Positions 1 to 13,200 of a stretch of 64,000 nt of DNA are shown here, piece after piece (the first letter of the stretch is position 1; each line of letters opens with the position of its first letter). The DNA is from Linepithema humile. Taxonomy: Eukaryota > Arthropoda > Insecta > Hymenoptera > Formicidae. The notes under the pieces are model-generated. The model worked only from the letters and a program-made list of their open reading frames with translations. It was not told where the DNA came from and made no database searches. The translations under genes and the position numbers were made by a program. The stretch is taken from assembly GCF_040581485.1 (NCBI RefSeq), contig NC_090135.1, positions 10,905,001 through 10,969,000 on the forward strand. The letters run 5' to 3'.

Positions 1-550
1 GCCAAGCACGCAAATCAAAGTCTCAGCTGACCTACCTCGCTGCGTCCCACTGACCCTATTTCCTCCCGGCTCTTCCCCGCTTCTATCCAGCGAGAAGAAC
101 GTTGAAGTCGTTTGGGGACTTTATATTAAGTTGTTACGATGATAAATACTAAACATTCTCTTACCGTGTCTTGTATTATCTGGCATTTTTATTTGTTGTA
201 AATAAATTTCGATTCTGTTTGATTTCGTAACAAAGTCGTGGAAAAGAGTTCCAATCAAAATTCAATTTTATTTCAAATATTTCAATTATCTTAAGATTTA
301 TTCAGTCAAATTTTATCAAAGTTACAGCTTTTATACGGATTTTTGTGAAATTTTAAATCTTAGATCATTCGTTGATTCTTCAAAATAATCAACTTCTTCA
401 ATCTCTCAAAGATTCTCAAATCGCAAAATTTTTGATTCCTTAAATCCTAAAATGTTTAGTTAGAAAAGGAGCAATGTATATAGACGATTGCGAACGAAGA
501 AAGAAAACAGTTTGCGGACAAGGACGTACGCATGGAGGGGACCGGAGCGA

Positions 551-590
551 GGAAAGGAAGGAAAGAGAGAGAGAGAGAGGGAGAAAAAAA
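551..590. repeat. GA-rich microsatellite
   Basis: Purine tract of GAAA/GAGA units; it produces spurious Arg/Glu-rich frames. Confidence 0.85.
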
Positions 591-918
591 CAGTGGCGGA
601 GACGAAGAGGAGCCGGCGGAGGAACGGAGAAAGGGAGAAAAAAGGGTCAAACTCGTTTTCGTTTTCGTCGCTAATTAGACTCGTTAACCGCCTCTTCTGA
701 ACGTAGCAGGCGTAGCCATAACCGGGCGACTTCTCTCCTTGGCTCCGCGTAGAGGAAACGAAAGAACGGAATACTGGCCACCACCGATGCGCTCCGGAGG
801 CTAGTTTGTTCCCGTCGCCCAGTCCTCCAGGGTGCGTTCGCCTTGATCGCCCCTCTCGGTCGTTCCGACATGCGTCCGCGCGAAATTGCACCTGCGATCC
901 ACCGTCTACGCCCTGGCT

Positions 919-976
919 CTTCGCTCTCCGTCTCTATCTCTCTCTCTCTTTCTCTCGCTCTTTCTCTCTTTCCCGC
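919..976. repeat. CT-rich microsatellite
   Basis: TCTC/TTTC tract that yields Ser/Leu/Phe-rich spurious frames. Confidence 0.85.
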
Positions 977-3900
977 TTCGAAAGATGTTCCTCGACGTAA
1001 GGGAAAACATCCTCAAGATAGTAGTGGTGATTGTGCCGATGATCGTGCCGCTAGCTTGTGAACGAACTGTTTGCAATGATGTCCACGTGTTGTCAATTTT
1101 CCACATCTTTGGTGATAAAAATTGCCTGAAAAGACGGAACGATAATGTCGAATAGTCCTTGGAGTTTGGTCGGTATTATGAACTCTTGAAGAAAGCATGA
1201 GAATATGAAGGATGAGCTGATGCTTACACGCGTGTGAAACTGAAAAAGAAAGGTAAGAAGAAATATAGTATTGTTTATTAAAGAAATCAACACACCTCGA
1301 AGCAAGCCCTCTCATTTAATAAATCTTTGTATGTTCTATGTTGATAAGAAGATAAAGAAATGATAACGATATCGTAGTACAAGAATAATTTATTTGAGAA
1401 AATTTGTGTTTTAAATGTCAAAGACTCATATTTTGTAAAATCAAATGTCACGGATTCATAATTATTTTATCGGGGTGTATTAATTTCTTTTATAAAGTGT
1501 TAACGTTAAATTTGTATATAATAGAAATAGAACAATTTTGTTATCTGAAAAATTATTAATAGCACTAGCGAAAATGATGACAAATATTCAGTATTGCAAT
1601 AATCCGGCCGTGTTCCTTAAAATTTCTCATAAACGACAACTTGAAATTTTATAATTAAAAGAATGAAAATGTTTAAATATGTTCAAATATTTTTTACACT
1701 TGAAATTTTCTAACTTATACAAATTTTGAAATCCTTTAAGAAATCCTCGAAGATAATTCTTGAAAAAATCTTGGAAAAATCCTTAGTTTATATATAATTC
1801 ATCGTAATTTAGGCTCTAAAATCTTCAAAACATTTAAAATATATTTAAATTATTTAATTGTTTGATCCGACTAGGCGTCCAGATTTTTCCTTGTAGCGTC
1901 GATAGATGTTTTATCTTTTCGTGCATCTATTCCACTGATGCGGCCGGCGCACCAGTCCGCTCGTTCAAGTTCGCGCCGTGGAAAATCGCGGCGGGACCAT
2001 ACGTTCATTCATCATGCGGCCTCTTCATCGTGTAACGCGCTGAAAAATGATGCTTATCTCTCGCGGTCGCCTCATGGCGCACCGATGTTCATTTTACCAT
2101 CGGCCTATCGCCGATCAGGTAGCCGCTCGGTGTCTCAATCCACCTCGTCCTAGAGAACGGGAGAAAGAGACAGAGGAGACATTCTGTCGTCGCGTCGTAC
2201 GTGTGACCCGTCACTTTTCCAGATTGGTAACGCCGATTCTCGATCCATCCTGACTTGTTCTTTTTTCAGTTAGGTAGCCGAACCATTAGTCTCGCATATT
2301 CCGAATGGCATCCCGGCATAACAATTTCCTCCCGCCGAACGCGGAGGATACGGCGTGCCTCTCGTGAAACCAATCCGCGCCTGTCAGGATCGACGGTCCT
2401 TATCGGCGACGTGATTAATTATTTTCGCGGAGGATACTTTGCTATTTGCTCAAGATACTCATCCTCCTTCCGTCGCCGGACCAGTTGTCGACGGATCCTC
2501 CGCGCAACCTGCGTCAGGACGACGAGGTCGACGACGATGCGGCGCGGAAATTTTTATCTTCGGAAAGTCACTTCGACTGGTAGCAGAAGGGAAAATTTTT
2601 CAAGCGATTGATTGCTTCTCGTGCCTTTAGTTAATACTGGAACGATGGAATGTGGGTCTGCAAGTATTATTTTACACTAACAGAAGATCAATGATTGGAT
2701 GTCTTTAGAATCTTATTGTTTTTGTGTGATTTTAAGTTGTGGAATTATTTAGAATTACAAATATTTTTAGAACAAAAAAATGTAGAGAAAAGTCGCATAA
2801 TTCATGCAAGTGTGAACTTTTAGAAAGAAGCTTTGACGTATAAAGCAGCCATTTAATAAAATCAAGTCGCATTTTACTGTAAAATATTTGAAAAATAGTT
2901 TAACATTGAAAAATGATTCTAAACAAAGTTTACAATTTCTAGTTTATTAAATATATCTTGTAATTTCTCAAATCTTTGCAGCAGTCAATTTTTTTAATAT
3001 TTAGGAAAACGTGATATTTACAAAAATGACGAAAAGAGCGACTGTAGGCCAAGCTGGTCGTTGTTTCTGCAGGACATTTGTTTTAAACAAATTAATGTTG
3101 TCATCTTGGAAGGTTTTGATTTCAAGTATCAATCGCGTTATTGTTGCACGATGCAAGTGCAGCCGCTCGTGCCGCACGGGTGTCCTTGGCTGTCTATACG
3201 CCGGACGCGATGCATGATACCGTATTTCTTACATAAAGCGGACATTGACGTGCGCCACGGGGTCTAATACTCGCGGTGGGCGGCCATATTGAATCGTGAT
3301 ATGGGCCCGCAATTAAGGCCCGAGTAGGCCACCCGGGCTCGGGGAAGCGCGATAAGGTGAGCTTTGCCGTGGCCGCGTCTCAGGGCTAAGCTTGACCTTC
3401 TTGGCCCTCTTCGTTCCTCGCTGCGCGCGCTGGAGGATAGGTCACGATTAAGTACCGATTGGGTGGGCCTAATAACTGGGGACTGTATGCAGAACTTTCA
3501 CCGAGGGTACGTCGACCTGCGACGGAACGAAAAAAATCATTTTACGATCGCTTGCGTAACGTTATTCATTTTCTCGCACACTCGGATCTTTAAAGCGGCT
3601 TTACGTGCAGCCTCGGAGTTATCAGATGGCTGAATGCTGGAACAATCAAACGTTTGGCGATTCGTTTACTGTATTTAATCAATCGGCGTGTTGAGAAATT
3701 AAATTGAGAACATAAATTTCATTCGTTTTGAAACTTTAGATCCTTTTGCAAACCAGAAAATTATATTAAACAAAGAAGAATTAGATTAAATTTATACAAC
3801 ACTGTAATTCTGTAAAATTATATTTGCTAAAATATTAAGTCCTTTGACATTTCAAAGATTTGAATATTGAGATGCCCGCAGCATTTTAAAGCCTTTGAAA

Positions 3901-6900
3901 TTAATATTAAATTCAATAAATTAAAATATTTGTGCCTTTAAATTCTCTAATTCTTTTAATTTGAAAAATTGCGATTTGCCTTGCGCTGTAGAAAATTCGC
4001 AGCTCTTTATCCGGACATCTGAGTATTTTTCGGGAGTCTTCATAGAGGAGTTTAGCGACGAAGCTCGTCCTCCCTCAGCGCGGTCACGTTCTCCGATCAG
4101 ATAAACGACCGTGCCTCGGTATGCAAATGCTAAATGAACTAATGAAGATTAAGAATGGTCGCGGCGAAAGACTTCGCCTCATTTCGAAAACATTTCTGCC
4201 CTCTAACGACCCCGCAAACGTCGCGCATTCTTACGTGGTCCACCATTGTCCGTGCGGCGATTTAATAGTGTCAAGCCTGCGCGGGACCTCCTACGACGAA
4301 CTTTGGCTAACCACGAGGTCAAATCTATCCTCTGCGCCCGTCATCGCGCCGAATGGGACGCAACGGTAGCCACCTGAGATTATCATCTTCAACGGTAGCG
4401 ATGAAGGATTCCTCTTAATAGCTCGACGAATTTTTCGGACGTCTCTCAAACGCTTCCTCGTGTCCCTTCCTGGAATCGGGTCGTTTTCTGATATTTTAAC
4501 CCGGCATCAATGCGAGCCTCTTAATAAGGTTGCGGTCTCAAGAGTTAACGAGAGGAATATGGGCGTGGGACAAAGAGATCCTGGGAATAAAAAGAAACGC
4601 AGTGGCGAGTGCGGTATTTTTTTTTTTTTTTAAGAAGGAGAGAGAAAGGAAGAGCAGAAGTTTGATTGGTAATTTTTCCATTTTGATTTCATATCGTACT
4701 AATTTTTCTACGTGTTGATTGTAGCTTAGAAATTTATTTTTAAATATACATTATTTGAGGAAAATATCAGGAAACAAGATGCTCGTTTTATCTAGTGCGT
4801 CAGTTTCTTTTTTTTGCCAAACTGTATTAAAAATTTGTCTCAATTTCTTAAACTCTTTAAAAAGTCAGTTATTCTAATAACAAACTAAAACATATGTGAC
4901 CAAATCTTTCTAGATTCCGCTAGATTACAAAAATTATATTTTAATTTAATTTACAATTAATTTTTTAGGATCATCAATTTTATCAATTTTAATATTTTAA
5001 GCTTCTATAAGTTATTTGAACTTTAATAATTTACGAGATACCTTTATAATGTTTTGCACAAACTCGATTATATAAATATTCTTTATACATAAGGCGGACG
5101 AAAGGTGATAGAGGTAAGAGACGGACAATTATTAGAGCGAAATTTATTCGCGTGCATCGCGAAATAAATGCGCGCATCCGAGAGTTCAAATGCGCTCCAT
5201 CCTTCTAAGCGGCGCTAAAACGTGAACGCGTCGGCGGAGGACGCGATGCCCATCCGCCCTCGGGGCTCCCTCGCCCACTACCCCCTCCCCCCTCCTCCTG
5301 CTCGCGCCAAATGAACCATACCTGAACTTATTTTCACTCCCATCCCATCCGCCGGGCTCGTCCAAGCGCGAGGTGATAAATCACCGCGCCATAAACAACC
5401 AATATTTCTCGTCGAATGTTTACCGAGTACGCTTTAAATGCCTTGTTAAAACAAACCTACGCCCATACTCCGTGGTGGACTGCGCCCTTTTTGCTTCACC
5501 CCGGTCTGCCCGCCTCGTCCCGCGCGACCATCCGACGAGTATATATCACGGCCGGTACCGACGTAAACTCTCTCCCTGACCCCGCGCGAAACCTTGCCTT
5601 CGGAACGGCAAGGAAGGGCGAAGGTTAAGGAACGTAAGAGGTTACCATGTGGATGCGATACTTTATACGTGCCCGTGTATGTTTAGAAAGACATTAGATG
5701 AGAGAAAAATGTCGGATTAAATTGTCATCGAATTCCGTAACAGTTAATTCTCTCGGAACAATTCTTACGCTTTCAATCATTAAGTATCTAAACATTTTTG
5801 TATCGCTCAAATTGTATTTGCAAAAATAATTTATAAGGTAATAATTTTGAAATAAATTTTCTTGCAAATTTTAAAGGGAAAGAATTTAGGACAGGTTTCC
5901 CTTGAACTTAACAACGTTGTTAATTCTTAGCGTTTTCCTTTCCGACGGCCGTATATTAAGCATGTTTCAATATACAAAGATAATCTAAAATTTAAAATGT
6001 CAACAATGAACGAGCCAGAGGATCAATGCGTGCCGGGAGGAAAAGGTTGCACGGCTTGCCTTAACTCACTATTCCACCGTCGCACATCTCGATTCTCCCC
6101 AGGAAAAGTCTTGAAGTTTATGGGAAAAGGCGCCGGGTCGGGGTGTGTCCCGTAGCTCATCATCCGATTGAGTTATAGCGCATTAAGAAGCCCCGAACTT
6201 CTCCGCACGAAGGAGGCCTGAACGCTACTTCGGAACAAATCGCGCCGAACGACGAAAGGAGCCGGTCGGAAGGCGAGATGAAATTAGTGATGAATAGCCT
6301 CTTTCTCGATAACCTACCGCTCTCCCGCCTGTAAATGCTTCGTTAAATCACTACAAAGAGAGAGGAAGAAAGAGAGAGAGGAAAGAGAGAGAGAAGTCGA
6401 ATTTCTTGACTCGACAGAGCTTTTGAAACGAGCTGACTCGTCTTTGTCACATGAAAAAATCGCGAGTTTCTGTGTGTCAACAAGTGATCGATCAGTGTAA
6501 TCGATCGCATGAGTTTTGATACGGCGGGAAATTAATTAAGAATTATCGGACAGCATTTTGTTGAACCAATTACGGTAACTTTTGCGAAAGTATTGTATGC
6601 TTTTGCATTTAGCAAATTTTATTCAGAAATGTTACTGAAACTTTAAAACTGCGGTTTTGAATGGTAGATTTTACTGTATTTTAAATACAAAGATATTGAA
6701 ATTTAATAGCTGTATCTTGAATTTTTTTAATATTTTGCTGATATAAATTGTAAAGTTGGAGCGCGAAGAATTTTATTACCAATAAATTTTTTGCGCTTTG
6801 GTTTTTGTAGCATTTTTCCGGTTAATTTTTTTATTACTAAAGAATCATACGTCACTCTATTGTGAAGCCGAAGAGATCTGGACTTTCAACTTATTGATTT

Positions 6901-9738
6901 TTCAAAGGTTTCGAATTTTTGCCCCTTTAATCTGTCCACTTGATCAATCAATTAAGCTTTTATCTCAGTGCTGTTTTAACTTTGTATTCGCAACCAATCC
7001 ATCACACTTTTATACGCAAAGTTATTTAATCACGCTGTGTGTAATTCTATTTCGATTCTGCTAGCATAAATCCTTCGCGCGCTGATGGACACTGACATTT
7101 ATTGGTGTCACAATCGCGCGTACCGCTGTTTCACTTTCACGAGGCGCGTTATTAAACGGCGGGTGGAAAAATGTGCGGCACATTTATCTATGTCCGTTTA
7201 GCGGCTGGCCGGAGTCACCGGAGGGTATATACTCGCGCTTGCGAGGCGCTGCTTGAAAAACACCCTGTAGACACAGCAGACATGGCCACTGCTGGGTTAT
7301 CAACCGATCGGGAGTAAATCTCCGGACCACTGTCAGGCAGCGTTCGACAGGCACGATAGCGAATTAACTCCGGAATAAATGGTGCCTCCTAGGAGGTTCC
7401 ATTCACGAAATTTCTCTCTCCTCAGCGACACGGATTTGCCGGATTCGGGCGCATCTCTCGGGAATCGAATCAGCCGAGAACTCGCTTTGGGTTTCGCATC
7501 CAAAAAAAGCGATATCTTATTTTTCATCTTTTATAATTTATTTTTTTAATTATTAATTGTACGGTTAGCTTTGTAAATATACGGATCGTGAATATATTAT
7601 TTACGATCAAATCAAGTTCTTGAAAGGTAGAATATTTTTAACAAAATTTAAGAGACGCATGTACAATATTTAAAAATTAATTTTTTCAAAACACTGTTTT
7701 AAAAATTTGAGTACTAAAAATTCTAAAAACAAATTCAAGTCTTTTTAAAACATGCTTCTAAAAGCATCAAACATTCCGAATTCTTTTTATCGAAATTCGA
7801 GATACATTTCATAGTTTCGGGCTTTTCTTTTTGGCTTATTAGAGACAACGCGGCTGTTCCTCGCGAAAAGCTCATGAATATTGTACCAGACGGTGGGGAG
7901 GAGAGAAAAAAGCTTCAATTTGCATTGGCCGCCATTCTTCAGCTCCTTTGAATTCCGTCGCTATAGCGACTTTTGTCCAGATCGTGCCACAATGGCCACT
8001 ATCTTCTCTCCCCCAGCCTCGCTCGTCTGCTCTTCCTGGAGAGAAACTCGGTGCAAACAAAGAATCCTCCCTGCGCCCTCGCCGCAGAAAAGGGCCAAAA
8101 AGGCGAAAAAGGTCGATACACGAATAAGCGATGCGTCGGCTGGATAATCCGAGAAAAAAGACCGCGAAACGTGAACTCGCACTGTGGCGAACCATCGCCC
8201 ACCCCGTTCCATTGCCTACCCATCGGAGATAGGAGCATGTATAGGGTGGATCCTTGGAAATCCACCAGATTCCAATGACGATGGCGGAATAAAATAATAG
8301 CAGATAATTATCCGGAATTATATTTTTAAACGTAAAGTGTGCATTAGAAATATTGAATTTTATTACATTTATAGTGTAAAACTCAAGAATTTTACACGGA
8401 AACTAAGAATATATCTTAATCTAGCTTGAAATACAAGATTTACTCTCATCTAATCGTAAAAATATTAAAGAATTTTATTATTTAAAATTTGCAATTTTAT
8501 TAAAATTTTATTAATAACATAATATTAATAATACTAACTAAAATCATATGAGCGGTGTATGTGAATAATGAGTTCAAAGGAAATAATTAAATGATCTAAT
8601 TATCTGAAAGCGAGTCTAGGGTGATTATTTAAATGAACAGCGTTTACTGTAATGAATTAATTGAAGGCTACGCATCGTTAAAAGCAAGCGATAGCGTAAA
8701 ACACGACGAACGCGACATACATGACGCATGCACGACGTATCCACCGTATGTATAATGCATACGCGTTCAACCACGACGGACATCACGATATTGCGGTGAA
8801 TATCAGATTTATTTATAAGGAGGCTAAAAATGTTGTTATTTTGCGTGTTAAATTTTCCCGTTTAGTAGAAACATGAATAGCAAATATATATCGCAATATA
8901 TTTCACAATTATCCGCTCTTAACATTTAAAAGTTATGTTAATATATAATTATATGTTAATAGTAACCTATCGACTACTGGAATATAAAATGTGACAGGTA
9001 TCTTGTGTCTAAAATTGCTTAAATTGCATTATGCAAATTGTTAACTCTGACATTTACATTTAAAACAAAATTGAAATTTAATTGCCACTTTTGCTTTCTC
9101 AGATTTGAATATTTATTTTATAAATATGATTACAATATATATATATGTATTTTACTTAATATTTAAATGAAATTATACATTATTACAAATGTAGGCAATT
9201 AAGAAAATTATGGCACATGAAGTTATTTCAGTTCCTGGCAATTTGGAGCGTGCATGTATTTATAATTCTTACTTAAAGAGTTTTCAAGCAAAGGTGAAAG
9301 AAAAAAAATTAATTACAGTTACATTTTAAATAATATTATCAAGTTATGTAATATACATCATAATAGAGAGTGTATCATTCCAGAATCTTACTTCCGTTTA
9401 TATTGAGCATAAAAAATATCGTTAGACTCGCCTAGCGCAACGTTCACAACAGAATATCAGGGTAATTTCGTTGCTCGGTGTTATCGCCGCGCGTGCCCTT
9501 CAATCAAGCGACCGTTCGAGGCCCTTCGAAGGCCTGCGCTATCTCGGAAGTGGATCCCGGTGAATCGCGTTCGGCGAGTGATTCGTTAAAGGACCGGGGG
9601 ACCCCTTTCCGCCCTCTCGACGATTCTCTCGACGAGAATTTACGCGCTCGAGCAGACTGTTCGGTCACGTAACTTTTGCGAATATTTGGGACCCCTGGAG
9701 AACAAGAAAAAGGGTGGTCTCGGTTCCGCGTAGGGTGC

Positions 9739-10140
9739 GGAGAGGAGGGAGGGTGAAAGAGAGAGAGAGAAAGAGAGGAGGGCTGCGACAAAGCGAACAA
9801 AGCGAGCGGCGTGACTGCGGTGGCCAATGGGAGTCCTGCGCGAGGAGACATCGGGATCGAATCAGTTTATGCGCGACAGGTTCTGGAGAAAGAGAGATAG
9901 GGATGGCGAAGGTGAGAGCGGTGGAGACGCCGAAGGAAAGAGATACGCCGGAGGGGGTTGAGGGGGGAAATGGCGAGGACGCGAAAGGAAGAGCGAGAGT
10001 GAGATGGCGAGGGGCCAACCAGACCGTACACTTTGCCAACTCTCCGACCTTCTGGTTCGTCGCCATGGAGAGGCATTATTTACAACGAAGTCTCGGGTAG
10101 ACAATGCCGGGTAGCCGCGGCCATCTTTCGCGTTCCTTTT
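9739..10140. promoter_or_regulatory. GC-rich block with GAGAG tract and clustered GCCAT motifs (PRE-like)
   Basis: A GA-repeat tract (9739-9781) is followed within 350 bp by five GCCAT cores: 9903, 9970, 10004 (reverse), 10062 and 10120. Three of these fit the Pho consensus GCCATHWY (9970, 10004, 10120). GAGA-factor and Pho sites together mark Polycomb response elements in Drosophila, and ap is a known Polycomb target there. Open frames in this block are low-complexity and not convincing proteins. Confidence 0.3.
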
Positions 10141-10203
10141 CTGTTCTCTGTATGCGGCAGCATCTGCCGCGGCCGTACCTTCAGGAAGCTGTCTCCCGAT
10201 GAA

Positions 10204-10220
10204 TAAATAAATAAATAAAT
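10204..10220. repeat. AATA tetranucleotide repeat
   Basis: Four consecutive AATA/TAAA units at the edge of the GC-rich block. Confidence 0.7.
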
Positions 10221-13200
10221 ATATTACTTACAGCAGGGCTCAATGAGAACCGTTAAACTTTTGTTTATTATATAGTTTATCTTTCCTTCGGTTTAGAAAA
10301 TAAAAGAGGGTGAGTTTTTATGCCAGAGTAGCTCTGTATACGTCCGTCTCTTTCCGTCTTCTTTATTGCTATTGTGAAAGCGCGTCCTTTTCTTCTCGTC
10401 CCGCTCCTGCACAGTTTTGTTTTCTTCGTTGTCCATCGCACGAATGATGATTACGTTACTAACGTTGGGTGCTATCATTATCATGAAGTTGTGAAGCGGG
10501 TGACAAGAGAACACGTTATACCGCAAATCAGTTGAAGAAAAAATCCTGACTTTTAATTGTAATTGTAACAAGCAAAAATGAAGAAATATGGTCAAAACAG
10601 ATTAATCATTTTTAACATTATTAAATGATTAAGAAATAAAAAATTTTGATGCATAAACTTTTGCCCGATTGATCGAATAACAAATTTCATTTTCGACTTT
10701 CTTCTCTGGATTTAAAATTTATTAAAAAATGAGATTAAATTGAGGTACATATTATTTATGCTTGCAAAGTTTAATAGCTTTTACACAGTGATTCTGCAAT
10801 TTCCAATTAAACGTTTATTAATAATCATCATAACATTAATAAACGCGATAGCGATGACGGCATCCCGCATATCGGCATTCAAATGTAGATTGCGGTTCTA
10901 ATTAATTAACCCAATAAAACGGCGATTCCAATGATATTTATAGATGATAATTTGTGTATCCCGAACACGGAAAGAGGAGATGAAAAAAAAGAAAAGAAAT
11001 AAGGAAGATTCACCTTTAAACTTCGGAAGGACGAATATGGAAGAGAGACGCCGCCGCCCACCCTTTCAAAAGAATATCAGGATAGATCCTTCATTAGGCG
11101 GGTTGCGTAGACCGCGAATTACGCGAGCATAAAATATCATGCATATTCATAACGAGTACTCCGACAGATGTATATTACATGCACATATATAAAATATATC
11201 CGCCGCGAATATTCATTAAGAAGCCGCTTCTGCTATAGAATAATAATAATATTATATCATCATCGTTATTAAATTATTTTACATCGACCGTTGCATTCCA
11301 AAAGTTATCGTTCGACATCCATCAGATCTTCTTCGGAGTTGAAATACTGCAACTTTGAAATCTGAAGCCGTCTGTAATTTTACAGCTTTGAAATCGTGCC
11401 TCGCTAATGTTGAGACAATAAATCGCTGACCTTTTAGATCTCTGCATTTTTCAACGAGAAAGTAATAATTTTATGTAATTTGACTCAAACATTTAATATC
11501 GGTAAAAAAAGTTTTTTTTTTTTTTTAACAAAGTTCTGGTATATTATGAAAATTTATTTCAGTCTATTTAACTCATTTTCAATACCAGTAATTAATAATT
11601 TTAAAATACAGATATACAGCGGCATACAAGTTGCGGCGAAATAATAGTGATACGCGCAGGAATAACGCTTATACAAAAATAAATTGAAAATGTTGAATAC
11701 AAATTTTTTTTGTATCAGAATTCATTCTTGAAAAAATTGATTTTTAAAGTTGAAATAATTTTCAAACTTTTTCAAGCTCCGCTAATCTTTATTGAATTAA
11801 TTAGAACACAACTGTGGAAATGCAACATTGCATAGAAAAAATACAAGTAAATTTGATATTTTACTTCATATTATTTTAAGTTACTCTTTTAATTAAAATA
11901 AAATCGTTTTCGGATTGTCGCGATCGAGCGTTACGAACGGAGTGGCGACTTTACGTTGCGTTGATCGTCCTAAAGGAGCAAAAGGCCAAAATGTAACGGC
12001 GATTGCGGGTCAACGTGCTCGACTTTTTTCCGGGTTTATAAGCAAAAAGAATGACGCGTCCATGTCCGGCTCGCCGTGTGCATCAGAGGGCCCGCTGGTG
12101 GGTCGCAGTTTCGCAGCGTACCAAAACAAGAAGTTTCCGCGCGCCGCATTTTCTTGTGCACCGACGTACATCGGTAACGCGTGCCTCTGTCACCCTCTTC
12201 GGCGACCATCTGCCGTGTCCGGCAGCTTCCATCGAAGCGATCGAATCCGCCGGAGACGACGGTCGGCGACGGCGGCGACAATCTTATCGTCGCACCAGCT
12301 CGAAGAAGAGGAACAGTCCACGAATGTCGAAGGGAGGAGCGGACACGAAAAGCAGAAAAGGAATATTGCGTCCCTCGCGATATCAGCGGAAGCAATGGCG
12401 CTGGATGGCAGCTGACCGGCTGCTCTCTTCTTGCTTTGGAACGAGTCGAGAGGATATGTACATATGTACGTGTTTGCGCGTCCGTAATTAGTGCGAGTTT
12501 CTCGACAGAATCCTGCTAAATTTTGAATTGGCTCGTATTTCTTATTACTAAGTTTTATAACACTGTCTTTCGGCCAGGAATTTCTTATGATTTCTTCCTG
12601 AATTTTATAATACACTATCTGAAGAATACTAGTCAATAATTTTGAACACTTTTTGTTCGTATTTTCAACATGTAAGTAAAGTAAAATTTAAAAAATTTTT
12701 AATTCAAAACAATTATTGAAGTTTCAAGTTCAGAAATTTTAACAAAATAATATCTAAATATTTAAATTTTCAAAAGTTAATTTCTCGTCTTTTTTGGGAT
12801 TTTTTAAACTTTTAACAAATGAAATTTTGTTGTCTTATTTTTTGAAACTTTGAATTTTAGATTATTCTAATTATTAGAATTTAAAAGTTTGCTTAAGCTT
12901 CAAGCATAAATACGAAATTTTTATACAAAATATCAGTCATTTAAAGCTTTATGAATTGAACAATTACTTCTTTCGCTTGTATCCCAAACATCATATATAA
13001 CTAGCGATGAGACGTTTGCCAGTTTTACCGCTTTGGAACAACCGTTCCAATAAAAACTCCTCCTCTAGTCTCATTCCTTGTGTCTTCTCCCACCCCTTTT
13101 CTCTCTTCCTCTCTTTTTCTCGTTTTCCTCTCTTTAGGTTCCCTCGTAGAGCAGGCGTGTCCGATGTTTGACAGAACAAAAGACTATCGACCGAGTAAAC

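Larger units (their letters stand above)
1..9400. other. gene-poor stretch, distal downstream flank
   Basis: AT-rich sequence alternating with GC-richer patches (about 0.5-1.0, 2.0-2.6, 3.2-3.6, 4.0-4.5, 5.1-5.65, 6.0-6.4, 7.9-8.3 kb). All open frames are short, lack splice-compatible partners and show no recognisable domain. Nothing beyond the listed microsatellites can be supported. Confidence 0.6.
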
